From Rhizobium leguminosarum (GTDB taxonomy: Bacteria; Pseudomonadota; Alphaproteobacteria; Rhizobiales; Rhizobiaceae), in NCBI RefSeq assembly GCF_004123835.1, contig NZ_MZMU01000019.1, positions 186,001 to 250,000 of the forward strand: DNA of 64,000 nucleotides, given 5' to 3'. Positions 1 to 7,831 of the stretch are shown in pieces. Numbering within the stretch: the stretch's first letter is position 1; the number at the start of each line of letters is the position of its first letter. Below the pieces are notes generated by a model. That model was not told where the DNA came from and searched no databases. It was given only the letters and a program-made list of their open reading frames with translations. A program made the translations under genes and the position numbers.

Positions 1-419
1 TCGAGGCGCGACATCATGCTGCGCATGGAGAGTGAGGCGGCGTCGTGCCTGTCTTCCCGGCAGCGCTCGCCTTCGATGATGACCTCAGCTCCGTTCAGGT
101 GCACGGCAAGGTCGAACCTGTTTTGACCGGGCATCAGGGCAATGCCGAAAATGCGCTCGACGACGTCGGAACCGCGCAGCGTGGTAAGCTTGTTGCGGAT
201 GGCGTGGAGTGCTTCAGGTGTGATCAGAGAGACAACGGGACGGCCGAGCGCTTCGGCCTGTGTCACTCCGAGAAACTCCGCCAGATTTGCGGAGGCGCGC
301 ATGACGATCCAATCTGATGATACCGCCATGAGAAAGCCGAAGGGCTGGACCGAGCCGAGCTGGTGGATGGGCTCACGGTCGCAGTTGGTGAGATCGACGG
401 GTTCGTGCGTGCCGCTCAT
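1..419 (-). CDS. bphP: Bacteriophytochrome, N-terminal part (cut by window edge)
   Basis: About 139 N-terminal residues of a bacteriophytochrome photoreceptor are visible; the gene runs off the left edge. The start reads MSGTHEPVDLTNCDREPIHQ, and Cys13 followed by CDREPIHQLGSVQPFG is the family signature whose Cys binds biliverdin covalently. The rest of the visible part fits the phytochrome PAS domain. The GAF, PHY and output domains lie outside, so the output type (probably a histidine kinase) cannot be seen. The ATG overlaps the bphO stop codon as ATGA, so the chromophore-synthesis and receptor genes are translationally coupled. Confidence 0.85.
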   Translation of the reverse strand, partial: MSGTHEPVDLTNCDREPIHQLGSVQPFGFLMAVSSDWIVMRASANLAEFLGVTQAEALGRPVVSLITPEALHAIRNKLTTLRGSDVVERIFGIALMPGQNRFDLAVHLNGAEVIIEGERCREDRHDAASLSMRSMMSRL

Positions 420-952
420 GGGACGGCTTCCAGTTCGGCTTGCCCTGCTTTGAGGAAGAGCTCGAAAACATCGCGGGCTGCGGCGGCGGCAAGAATGGGG
501 TCGTCCACCTTGCTCGCGTCAAGACGATCCATGAAAAGCCGCATGGCGCCCTTCGGGCCTTGCGGGCTCAGGTAATTGCTGGGCAAGTGGTCGGGCACGG
601 CCTCGGCGAGCAGCACGCCGCCGAGCTTGGAGCCTTCAAGGACATAGGCGGCGCCCCAGACCGCTGCTTCGCAGCGCAATGCCGGTTGCGGAAGCGGTAC
701 GGGCAATCGATCATCGAGTTCCCGGATGTCGGCGGCCAGCAGGTGCGCACGTCTTCGTTCCGGCCAGTCTGGCAGCAGACTGCCGATTCCTCCATTCTCA
801 AGCGCATGTTCGACTGATGGTACGACCCGGGCATGCGCGCGCAGGAATGCCTTGTAATCCTGCGTGCGTGAGAGGTTGAAACTGCCGAAGAGAGCGTCGA
901 CCGCGGCGTGGCAATCTGCAGTTTGTGCGCGGAGGGCGCTGCGAAGTGACAT
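416..952 (-). CDS. bphO: Biliverdin-forming heme oxygenase BphO
   Basis: A 178-residue heme oxygenase that would open heme to biliverdin, the chromophore of the phytochrome encoded immediately downstream. The start MSLRSALRAQTADCH places the expected proximal heme-ligand His at residue 15, as in HemO/BphO proteins; the open frame continues upstream but that part looks non-coding. Length fits the family at about 180-200 residues. The stop overlaps the phytochrome start (ATGA). The known bphO-bphP pairing makes the assignment firm, but the catalytic distal-helix glycines were not checked by alignment. Confidence 0.85.
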   Translation of the reverse strand: MSLRSALRAQTADCHAAVDALFGSFNLSRTQDYKAFLRAHARVVPSVEHALENGGIGSLLPDWPERRRAHLLAADIRELDDRLPVPLPQPALRCEAAVWGAAYVLEGSKLGGVLLAEAVPDHLPSNYLSPQGPKGAMRLFMDRLDASKVDDPILAAAAARDVFELFLKAGQAELEAVP

Positions 953-1093
953 GCTGACCGTATTCCGAGTGATATGGCGGCCGTCCACAACGGACGGTGA
1001 ACTAGCGGATATACTGCGGCAACGAGTGATTTCCAGGGAAACGTCTAGGAAAAACATGGGTTTCTCGTCGCTCGCAGACGCGCGGCGAGCGCT

Positions 1094-1993
1094 TCAGCCC
1101 ATCATTGCCGGCAGTCCGGCGGCGAGTGTATCGATCGCGAGCCGCACCTTCGGCAGCATGACCGGAGAGCGCAGCCAAACGGCATGGGCATCGAAGACAT
1201 TGGCCGGTTCCTGCTTCAACACCTGAATGAGCCGGCCTGCAAGCACCTCCTCGCGGATCAGCCAGCAGGGGAGCCAGGCAAGACCGCGCCCGGCGACGGC
1301 GGCATCGGAGATCGAAGCGAGGTCGTCGAGCCGCAGTCGCGCCTTTGGCGGCATCCGCCGCCCGGGATCGGTCGCAGTCGGAAAAATCCAACCCTTGTCG
1401 TCATCGCCCCGCCTGTAGACGATGCCCTCATGCTGGGGAATATCGAAGACTGTCTGCGGCGCGCCATGTTTTTCCAGATAGGCGGGCGATGCGCAGACGG
1501 TCATGCGCTGGCGGGCGATTGCCCGGGCCATCAGATCCGGATTGTCCTTCAACGGCCCGTTGCGAATGACAAGATCGAAGCCGTCCTCGAGCAGGTCGAC
1601 GATACGGTCGTTGAAGGAAAGGTCGAGTTCGAGGTCCGGATGTTCATCGAGCAGGCGTGCCAGGACCGGCGCGATGCAATGGCGGCCGAAAAGCACAGGC
1701 ATCGAGATACGCAGTCGGCCGCGCACGTCACGCCGACCGGATTCCAGCATGGCTTCCCCGAGGCGAATTTCCTCCACCGCCCGCAGGCAGCGCTCGTAGA
1801 AGAAACGGCCTTCCTCGGTAAGGCTCTGCATGCGTGTCGTACGGTTGAAAAGCCGCACGCCGAGACGCTGTTCCAGCCGTGCGATGGTCTTGCCGACCGC
1901 CGAACGCGTGAGATGGAGCCGCTCGGCGGCGGCCGAAAAGCCACCTGCCTCGACGGCTTCGACAAAGATCGAGATACCTTTCAGCTGTTCCAT
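1094..1993 (-). CDS. LysR-family transcriptional regulator
   Basis: A 299-residue LysR-type regulator. The N-terminal winged helix-turn-helix is clear (FVEAVEAGGFSAAAERLHLT, then SAVGKTIARLEQRLGVRLFN), followed by an effector-binding domain. I start at MEQLKGISIF, because seven upstream residues in the open frame do not fit the family. It is divergent from the MDR oxidoreductase at 2095, the usual arrangement for a LysR protein and its target. A TCGCA-N5-TGCGA dyad lies between them. The effector cannot be told from sequence. Confidence 0.88.
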   Translation of the reverse strand: MEQLKGISIFVEAVEAGGFSAAAERLHLTRSAVGKTIARLEQRLGVRLFNRTTRMQSLTEEGRFFYERCLRAVEEIRLGEAMLESGRRDVRGRLRISMPVLFGRHCIAPVLARLLDEHPDLELDLSFNDRIVDLLEDGFDLVIRNGPLKDNPDLMARAIARQRMTVCASPAYLEKHGAPQTVFDIPQHEGIVYRRGDDDKGWIFPTATDPGRRMPPKARLRLDDLASISDAAVAGRGLAWLPCWLIREEVLAGRLIQVLKQEPANVFDAHAVWLRSPVMLPKVRLAIDTLAAGLPAMMG

Positions 1994-2029
1994 TTGTTTC
2001 CTTCTTGGAACCATTCTGGAGAATTAATA

Positions 2030-2044
2030 TCGCAACTGGTGCGA
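2030..2044. promoter_or_regulatory. Candidate LysR operator between divergent genes
   Basis: A perfect TCGCA-N5-TGCGA inverted repeat, matching the T-N11-A form of LysR boxes. It lies 37 bp upstream of the LysR start and 51 bp upstream of the oxidoreductase start, where one protein could control both promoters. The assignment to this LysR protein rests on position only. Confidence 0.5.
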
Positions 2045-2094
2045 AATATTCAACGATATCCTTGTCCTCCCTGCAATGAACAAGGAGCAAGACA

Positions 2095-3117
2095 ATGCAG
2101 ACAACACGGCAATGGCAGATCGACGCGGTTGGGCCGGACCGCCAGCTGACGATCGGCGAGCGGAGGCTTGAACCGGTTTCGGGAAATAGCGTCCTAGTGC
2201 GGACGGAAGCCGTCTCGCTCAATTTCCGCGACCGGCTGGTGATGGAGAGCGGCATGGGGTTGCCGCTGCAATTTCCCTTCGTGCCGGCTTCCGATATGGC
2301 GGGGGTCGTCGAGGCAGTCGGACCCGAGGTCAGCCGTTTCAAGCCGGGCGATCGGGTCATCTCGACCTTTTCGCCTGACTGGATCGACGGACGCGGGTTG
2401 GGCGATGCGCGCACACCACCCTATAAGACGCGCGGTGGCTTTTATCCTGGCGTCCTCTCCCAATACACCGTGCTGTCGGAGGAATGGTATTCACGCGCGC
2501 CCGATACGCTCGATGCCGCGCAGGCAAGCACCTTGCCCTGCGCCGGGCTGACTGCCTGGTTCGCACTGATCGAACGCGGCGGTCTGAAAGCCGGCGACAA
2601 GGTGCTGGTGCAAGGCACCGGCGGGGTGGCGCTGTTCGGTCTGCAGATCGCTAAGGCGCATGGCGCGGAGGTCTTCATCACATCGGGCAGCGCAGAGAAG
2701 CTCGAACGCGCCGTTGCCCTCGGCGCCGATCACGCGATCAACCGCCATGAGGGCGACTGGGTTGAGCAACTCTATCGGTTGACCGGCGGCTATGGCGCCG
2801 ACCACGTGCTCGAGATCGTCGGCGGCCCGCATCTCGGCCAGGCGTTGAAGGCGGTGGCGATCAATGGCCGCATTTCCGTCATCGGCGTGTTCGAGGGGTT
2901 CGAGGTTTCCGGCCCGGCCGGCCCGCTGCTGCTCAAGGCGCCGGTTGTGCAGGGCATTTCCGTCGGCCACCGCCGTGCGCTTGAAGATCTGGTGCGGGCA
3001 ATCGACCAGACCGGGCTGAAGCCTGTGATCGACAAGCGTTATGCCTTCGACGAGTTCCTTGAGGCGCTCGATCATCTCTATCGCGGGCCTTTCGGCAAAG
3101 TGGTCGTCGAGTTCTGA
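2095..3117 (+). CDS. MDR/zinc-type alcohol dehydrogenase-like NAD(P)-dependent oxidoreductase
   Basis: A 340-residue medium-chain dehydrogenase/reductase. It has the N-terminal GroES-like fold (VSLNFRDRLVMES, FVPASDMAGVVEAVG) and a Rossmann segment with GTGGVALFGLQIAKAHGAEV at about residues 174-193. The classical catalytic-zinc Cys is absent at the usual position, so it may be a quinone-oxidoreductase-like, zinc-independent member. An AAGGAG ribosome site precedes the ATG. It is probably controlled by the divergent LysR gene. The substrate is unknown. Confidence 0.85.
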   Translation: MQTTRQWQIDAVGPDRQLTIGERRLEPVSGNSVLVRTEAVSLNFRDRLVMESGMGLPLQFPFVPASDMAGVVEAVGPEVSRFKPGDRVISTFSPDWIDGRGLGDARTPPYKTRGGFYPGVLSQYTVLSEEWYSRAPDTLDAAQASTLPCAGLTAWFALIERGGLKAGDKVLVQGTGGVALFGLQIAKAHGAEVFITSGSAEKLERAVALGADHAINRHEGDWVEQLYRLTGGYGADHVLEIVGGPHLGQALKAVAINGRISVIGVFEGFEVSGPAGPLLLKAPVVQGISVGHRRALEDLVRAIDQTGLKPVIDKRYAFDEFLEALDHLYRGPFGKVVVEF

Positions 3118-3175
3118 TGATCGCGATTCAATGTGTTACAGCACCGCGCGTCTAAAAAGACGCGCGGCCCTGTCG

Positions 3176-3586
3176 TCAGGCGGCAGTGGAAACGCCCTGT
3201 TCGAGGGAGAAGCCTTCATCGGCCCAACCGGTCATGCCGCCGATCATCAGCTTCACGGACAGGCCGAGACGGGAGAGGCGAAGTGCGGCCTTGTCCGCCC
3301 CGTTGCAATGCGGGCCGGCGCAATAGACGACGAACAGCGTTTCGGCGGGCCAGGTCGACATGCGGTGCGCCGTCATCTTGCCATGTGGCAGGTTGATGGC
3401 GCCGGGAACATGGGCCTGTGCGAAGAGCGTTGGCGAGCGCGCGTCGAGAAGTACGAAATCGACCTTGCCCGACGCAAAGGCGGCGTGAACATCGGAGCAA
3501 TCGGTCTCGAAGGTAAGCTTGGCTGCATAATGGGCAGCGGCGATATCAGCGGCTGCGGCGGGGATTTCTGCGACGGGGCTTGGCAT
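3176..3586 (-). CDS. Single-domain rhodanese-like sulfurtransferase
   Basis: A 136-residue protein with one rhodanese domain: VLLDARSPTLFAQAHVPGAINLPH, then the active-site loop VYCAGPHCNGADKAA with its Cys, and the end motif MIGGMTGWADEGF. It would carry a persulfide on the active Cys. The start has a good AAGGA site. It is divergent from the ftrA-like regulator, a recurring pair in proteobacteria, so regulation by that protein is likely. The sulfur acceptor is unknown. Confidence 0.87.
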   Translation of the reverse strand: MPSPVAEIPAAAADIAAAHYAAKLTFETDCSDVHAAFASGKVDFVLLDARSPTLFAQAHVPGAINLPHGKMTAHRMSTWPAETLFVVYCAGPHCNGADKAALRLSRLGLSVKLMIGGMTGWADEGFSLEQGVSTAA

Positions 3587-3656
3587 TTGTGATTTCCTTT
3601 TTTCTGAAGTTGCCGCCCGGTATCGCCGATGCTAGAGCTGAGCGAAATTGGCCATC

Positions 3657-4658
3657 ATGACCGACAGCGTAAAGATCATGCCAAACTCATCGCCGCAGCA
3701 GACCCAAGGACCGCTGGTCGCCGCACTTGCCTATGACGGGCTCTGCACCTTCGAATTCGGTATCGCCTACGAGGTCTTCGGCCTGCCACGCCCGGAGATG
3801 GGGGCGGATTGGTATCGTTTCTCGGTCTGCGGCATCGAACCAGGGCCGCTTCGCGCTGCGGGAGGGCTGACGGTCGCGGTCGACAAGGGACTGGAGGTGC
3901 TTGATGAGGCGGACCTGATCGTCGTGCCCGGCTGGCGGGCGATCGATGCGACGGTGCCGGCACCGCTCGCCGTAGCGCTCAGGGCAGCGCATCAGCGCGG
4001 CGCGCGCATCATGTCGCTCTGCTCGGGCGTTGCGGTTCTTGCCGGATCCGGGCTGCTTGCCAACCGCAGGGCGACGACACATTGGCGCTATGTCGCCTCG
4101 ATCGCTGCACGTTATCCCGACATCACGCTCGATGCCGACGTTCTCTACATGGACGAGGGTAGCCTACTGACGGCGGCGGGGAGTGCCGCCGGGATCGATC
4201 TCTGCCTGCATGTGGTGCGCGGCGATTTCGGTTCGAAGGCCGCAAACAGCGTGGCAAGACGTCTCGTCGTGCCGCCGCACCGCGAAGGCGGACAGGCGCA
4301 GTTCATTCATGCACCGGTTCCCGAGGAACGCGAGGGTATCCGCTTGGGCCCGCTGATCGAATGGATGCGCGAGAGCCTTTCCGAAGATCAGCCGATCAGC
4401 CTGCTTGCCAAAAGAGCGGGCATGAGCATGCGCACCTTCCAGCGGCGCTTCGAAGCGACGACGGGTCTCAGCGTCGGCGAATGGCTGCTGAAGGAGCGGC
4501 TGCGGCATGCCCGCGACCTGCTGGAGAAGGAACTTGCTGTTTCGCTCGACGACATCGCCGCCGCCAGCGGCTTTGGAACACTGGCGACGATGCGGCATCA
4601 TTTCCGCAGGCGGCTCGGAACGAGCCCGAGTGCCTATCGGAAGTCATTCGGTGATTAG
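3657..4658 (+). CDS. ftrA: FtrA-type AraC regulator with DJ-1/PfpI-like N-terminal domain
   Basis: About 333 residues. The N-terminal half is a GATase1/DJ-1-like domain (VAALAYDGLCTFEFGIAYEV, and IMSLCSGVAVLAGSGLL with the nucleophile-elbow Cys). The C-terminal third is an AraC/XylS double helix-turn-helix (ISLLAKRAGMSMRTFQRRFE, then IAAASGFGTLATMRHHFRRR). These are the hallmarks of FtrA/GlxA proteins. An in-frame TTG at 3648 is an alternative start. It probably controls the divergent rhodanese gene. Confidence 0.85.
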   Translation: MTDSVKIMPNSSPQQTQGPLVAALAYDGLCTFEFGIAYEVFGLPRPEMGADWYRFSVCGIEPGPLRAAGGLTVAVDKGLEVLDEADLIVVPGWRAIDATVPAPLAVALRAAHQRGARIMSLCSGVAVLAGSGLLANRRATTHWRYVASIAARYPDITLDADVLYMDEGSLLTAAGSAAGIDLCLHVVRGDFGSKAANSVARRLVVPPHREGGQAQFIHAPVPEEREGIRLGPLIEWMRESLSEDQPISLLAKRAGMSMRTFQRRFEATTGLSVGEWLLKERLRHARDLLEKELAVSLDDIAAASGFGTLATMRHHFRRRLGTSPSAYRKSFGD

Positions 4659-4694
4659 ACTGACTTGGCACTTCGAACGTTGCCGGCAGGATGT

Positions 4695-4725
4695 GACGCC
4701 GCGGATCGATCTTCTCCGCGGCGTT
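4695..4725. terminator. Inverted repeat between convergent ftrA and preA
   Basis: ACGCCGCGGA pairs with TCCGCGGCGT around a 9-nt loop, between the ends of two converging genes. There is no clear T-run on either strand, so it is a weak intrinsic terminator or a stem-loop that blocks read-through. A stem with the same sequence recurs at 41626-41651 downstream of ugd. Confidence 0.4.
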
Positions 4726-4733
4726 GCGAATTC

Positions 4734-6047
4734 TTACTCCGCCGCCTGGCGCGCCATCGGGTTGTTCGGGTGCGTCGTCCAGTTGGCGTAGTTGGGGTCA
4801 ACGACGCGACCGGTGCGCTTGTCGAGGGTGCCGGCGGGAAGCTGCTCCATGGTGATGCAGTTCTCGACGGGGCAGACGCTGACGCAGAGATTGCAGCCGA
4901 CGCATTCCTCGTCCATCACCTCGAAATGGCGAGCGCCGTCGACGAAGTTGGTGATCGCCTGGTGCGAGGTATCCTCGCAGGCGATGTAGCAGCGGCCGCA
5001 TTTGATGCAGGCGTCCTGGTCGATCTTCGCCTTGGCGATGTAGTTGAGGTTCAGATATTGCCAGTCGGTGACGTTGGGGACGGCACGGCCGGTAATGTCG
5101 TCGAGGTTGCGGTGGCCCTTTTCGTCCATCCAGTCGGAGAGGCCAGTGATCATCTCCTGGACGATCTTGAAGCCGTAGGTCATCGCCGCCGTGCAGACCT
5201 GGACGTTGCTGGCGCCGAGGACGAGGAATTCGGCCGCGTCGCGCCAGGTGGTGATGCCGCCGATGCCCGAGATCGGCAGGCCGTAGGTTTCTGGATCGCG
5301 GGCGATCTCGGCCACCATGTTGAGCGCGATCGGCTTTACCGCCGGGCCGCAATAACCGCCATGGCTGCCCTTGCCGCCGACAGTCGGGTTGGGGGCGAAG
5401 TTGTCGAGATCGACGGAGACGATCGAATTGATCGTGTTGATCAGCGAGACGGCATCGGTACCGCCGGCCTTGGCGGCGCGGGCGGGGCGGCGGACATCGG
5501 TGATGTTGGGCGTCAGCTTGGTGATGACGGGCATGCGGGTGTACTGCTTGCACCAGCGCACGACCATCTCGATATATTCCGGCACCTGGCCGACCGCCGA
5601 GCCCATGCCGCGCTCGGACATGCCGTGCGGACAGCCGAAATTGAGTTCGATGCCGTCGGCGCCGGTCTCTTCGACCAAGGGCAGGATCGCCTTCCAGGCC
5701 TCTTCCTCGCAAGGCACCATGATCGAGGCGATCAGCGCCCGGTCCGGCCAGTTCATCTTCACCTGCTTCATTTCGCGCAGGTTGGTGTAGAGGTCGCGGT
5801 CGGTGATGAGCTCGATATTGTTCAAGCCGAGCAGGCGGCGGTCGGCGCCCCAGATCGCGCCGTAGCGCGGGCCGTTGACGTTGACGACGGGCGGGCCTTC
5901 CTCGCCCAGCGTCTTCCAGACCACGCCGCCCCAGCCGGCCTTGAAGGCGCGCTCGACGTTGTAGGCCTTGTCGGTCGGCGGCGCAGACGCCAGCCAGAAC
6001 GGGTTCGGGGATTTGATGCCGACGAAATTATTGCGGAGATCAGCCAT
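4734..6047 (-). CDS. preA: NAD-dependent dihydropyrimidine dehydrogenase subunit PreA
   Basis: A 437-residue protein that reduces uracil/thymine to the 5,6-dihydro form together with PreT. The dihydroorotate-dehydrogenase-like FMN barrel occupies about the first 330 residues (LRNNFVGIKSPNPFWLASAP; ELNFGCPHGMSERGMGSAVG with the catalytic-loop Cys). A C-terminal 2x[4Fe-4S] ferredoxin domain follows (CIKCGRCYIACEDTSHQAI and CVGCNLCVSVCPVENCI). Its start is 15 nt after the preT stop. Length is normal for the family. Confidence 0.95.
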   Translation of the reverse strand: MADLRNNFVGIKSPNPFWLASAPPTDKAYNVERAFKAGWGGVVWKTLGEEGPPVVNVNGPRYGAIWGADRRLLGLNNIELITDRDLYTNLREMKQVKMNWPDRALIASIMVPCEEEAWKAILPLVEETGADGIELNFGCPHGMSERGMGSAVGQVPEYIEMVVRWCKQYTRMPVITKLTPNITDVRRPARAAKAGGTDAVSLINTINSIVSVDLDNFAPNPTVGGKGSHGGYCGPAVKPIALNMVAEIARDPETYGLPISGIGGITTWRDAAEFLVLGASNVQVCTAAMTYGFKIVQEMITGLSDWMDEKGHRNLDDITGRAVPNVTDWQYLNLNYIAKAKIDQDACIKCGRCYIACEDTSHQAITNFVDGARHFEVMDEECVGCNLCVSVCPVENCITMEQLPAGTLDKRTGRVVDPNYANWTTHPNNPMARQAAE

Positions 6048-6062
6048 TGTTCATTCTCCCCT

Positions 6063-7424
6063 TCAAGCAACCGCGACAGCCGGAGCGGCTGCTGCGGTGA
6101 GGGCACGATGGATGGATTCAGCGGCGTCGCGACCGTGGGCGACGGCCGAAACCGTGAGATCGTCGCCGCCGAAGACACAGTCGCCGCCGGCCCAGACGCC
6201 GTCGAGCGAGGTATGGCCTTGGTCATCGACAGCGATGCGGCCGGATTCCATGCGCAGCGAACCGAGACTAGAGGCGTCAAAGCTCTGGCCGATCGCCTTG
6301 AAGATCTGGTCGGCGGCAATGACACCGGTTTCGCCGGCGCCGACCAGGCGGCCTTCGAGAATCCTCGTATATTCCACCTCGATGGCGGCGACTTTGCCGT
6401 CCTGCGACAGGATCGATTTCGGCGCCAGCCAGTGGCGGATGATGACGCCCTTAGAGCTTGCCAGATCCTGCTCGAATTCGGAGGCGTTCATCTGTTCCTT
6501 GCCACGACGGTAACAGATCGTCACCTCCTCGGCGCCGAGCAGCTTTGCCTGCACGGCAGCGTCGATCGCCGTCATGCCGCCGCCAAGGACGACGACGCGG
6601 CGGCCGATGGCGATTTCGCTTTTGTCTTCGGCCTGGCGGAGGGCCGCGATGAAATCGACGGCATCGTCGACGCCCGCAAGGTTTTCGCCCTCGATGCGCA
6701 GCGCGTTGACGCCTGCAAGGCCGATACCGAGGAAGACGCCGTCATATTGCGCCTGCAGATCGGAAAGCGAGAAATCGCGGCCGAGACGCTGCCCATGCCG
6801 AACCTCGATGCCGCCGATCGAAAGGACGTAATCGACTTCCTTCTGGGCGAAGTCGTCGACGGTCTTGTAAGTGGCGATCCCGTATTCGTTGAGACCGCCG
6901 GATTTTTCCCTGGCGTCATAGATGACGACCGAGTGGCCGTTGACGGCCAGGCGATGGGCGGCGGCAAGTCCGGCTGGGCCTGCGCCGACGACGGCGATCG
7001 TCTTTCCGCTCGGTTCGGCCCTGGCATAGAACTGCCGCCCGGCGTGCATGGCGGCATCGGTCGCATAACGCTGCAGGCGGCCGATCTCGACGGGCCGCTC
7101 TTCAGCCGTGTTGCGCACACAGGCCTGTTCGCAGAGTTCTTCGGTGGGACAGACGCGGGCACACATGCCGCCGAGGATGTTCTGGTCGAAGATCGTCTTT
7201 GCCGAACCGATCGGATTGCCGGTCGAAATCTGGCGGATGAACAGCGGAATGTCGATCGAGGTGGGACAGGCCGTCATGCATGGCGCGTCATAACAGAAAT
7301 AACAGCGGTCGGCGGCGACCAGCGCCTCGTGATTGTCGAGGCGCGGATGAAGATCGGAAAAATTAGCCTCATACTCGGCGGGTGAAAGCCGGCCGGCATG
7401 AATCCCGGTTTCCAGTCGTTCCAT
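6063..7424 (-). CDS. preT: NAD-dependent dihydropyrimidine dehydrogenase subunit PreT
   Basis: A 453-residue glutamate-synthase-small-subunit-like flavoprotein that passes electrons from NAD(P)H to PreA. It has an N-terminal cysteine-rich Fe-S region (CYFCYDAPCMTACPTSIDIP, then CARVCPTEELCEQACVR), an FAD-binding motif (VVGAGPAGLAAAHRLA) and a second nucleotide-binding motif (VVLGGGMTAIDAAVQAK). I start at MERLETGIHAG because a GAGGGAA ribosome site precedes it; 62 more codons are open upstream but carry no family similarity. It is the first gene of preTA. Confidence 0.94.
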   Translation of the reverse strand: MERLETGIHAGRLSPAEYEANFSDLHPRLDNHEALVAADRCYFCYDAPCMTACPTSIDIPLFIRQISTGNPIGSAKTIFDQNILGGMCARVCPTEELCEQACVRNTAEERPVEIGRLQRYATDAAMHAGRQFYARAEPSGKTIAVVGAGPAGLAAAHRLAVNGHSVVIYDAREKSGGLNEYGIATYKTVDDFAQKEVDYVLSIGGIEVRHGQRLGRDFSLSDLQAQYDGVFLGIGLAGVNALRIEGENLAGVDDAVDFIAALRQAEDKSEIAIGRRVVVLGGGMTAIDAAVQAKLLGAEEVTICYRRGKEQMNASEFEQDLASSKGVIIRHWLAPKSILSQDGKVAAIEVEYTRILEGRLVGAGETGVIAADQIFKAIGQSFDASSLGSLRMESGRIAVDDQGHTSLDGVWAGGDCVFGGDDLTVSAVAHGRDAAESIHRALTAAAAPAVAVA

Positions 7425-7653
7425 TGAAGTTCCCTCATTATTGGTAAACGGCCTGTGAGGGAAAGCGTAACTCAGGTTTAAAAATTTATCAAACGGTAAA
7501 ATTTTTACGATTTTCTCTTCTGGCCTCCCAAGTAATGCACTGTTTTCGTTAGGAGAATTTACCCGACCCTCGTCGATGAAATGACTGGGCGTGCGGCAGG
7601 AGAAAGGCATCCGAAAAAAGATTCAAAAAAGTCGATTTTTTTGTTGGTGGCAG

Positions 7654-7678
7654 GGAACCAAAGTTTGATGTCGTCGTT
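7654..7678 (+). promoter_or_regulatory. EcfG-type promoter upstream of the putative sRNA
   Basis: GGAAC at 7654-7658 and CGTT at 7675-7678 are separated by exactly 16 nt, matching the alphaproteobacterial EcfG consensus GGAAC-N16/17-CGTT. No coding start with a ribosome site follows on this strand. A structured, terminator-ended stretch follows instead. Confidence 0.8.
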
Positions 7679-7684
7679 ATTGCG

Positions 7685-7808
7685 ATATCCGGATGGTGAT
7701 CGCATCGACCCAACATGCGCGCCCCCAACCCACTGTCCGGACGTACTCACGGTCCCCTCCCGGTGAGTGAAGACAGCTGGTGCGCCGCCCTCGCACCGGC
7801 TGTTTTTC
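7685..7808 (+). ncRNA. Putative EcfG-controlled small RNA (GsrN-like)
   Basis: A likely non-coding transcript of about 120 nt. It would start a few bases after the EcfG-type promoter at 7654-7678 and end at the intrinsic terminator at 7774-7807. Hairpin 1 pairs CCGGATGGTG (7689-7698) with CACTGTCCGG (7731-7740) in ten pairs, two of them G-U, around a C-rich loop containing GCCCCCAACC. Hairpin 2 pairs ACTCAC (7745-7750) with GTGAGT (7763-7768) around a loop containing TCCCCTCCC, which could pair with Shine-Dalgarno sequences. Caulobacter GsrN is a known sRNA of the general stress regulon with a C-rich targeting loop. Equivalence here is inferred from promoter, loop and position near phyR/ecfG. 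The 5' end is estimated. Confidence 0.7.
7774..7807 (+). terminator. Intrinsic terminator of the putative sRNA
   Basis: CAGCTGGTGCG pairs with CGCACCGGCTG with one mismatch, around a short loop, followed directly by TTTTT. It is oriented on the + strand, although the nearest annotated genes on both sides are on the - strand. This implies an unannotated + strand transcript. Confidence 0.8.
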
Positions 7809-7831
7809 GTTTTCGGCTGCCTCCCGGCTTT

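Noticed and set aside
4665..7385. 906-codon open frame on the + strand
   Set aside because: It is the antisense of preA and preT. Its composition is a mirror of the real genes (Asp/Ala/Gly/Val-rich), without domains, while both - strand genes have full motif sets.
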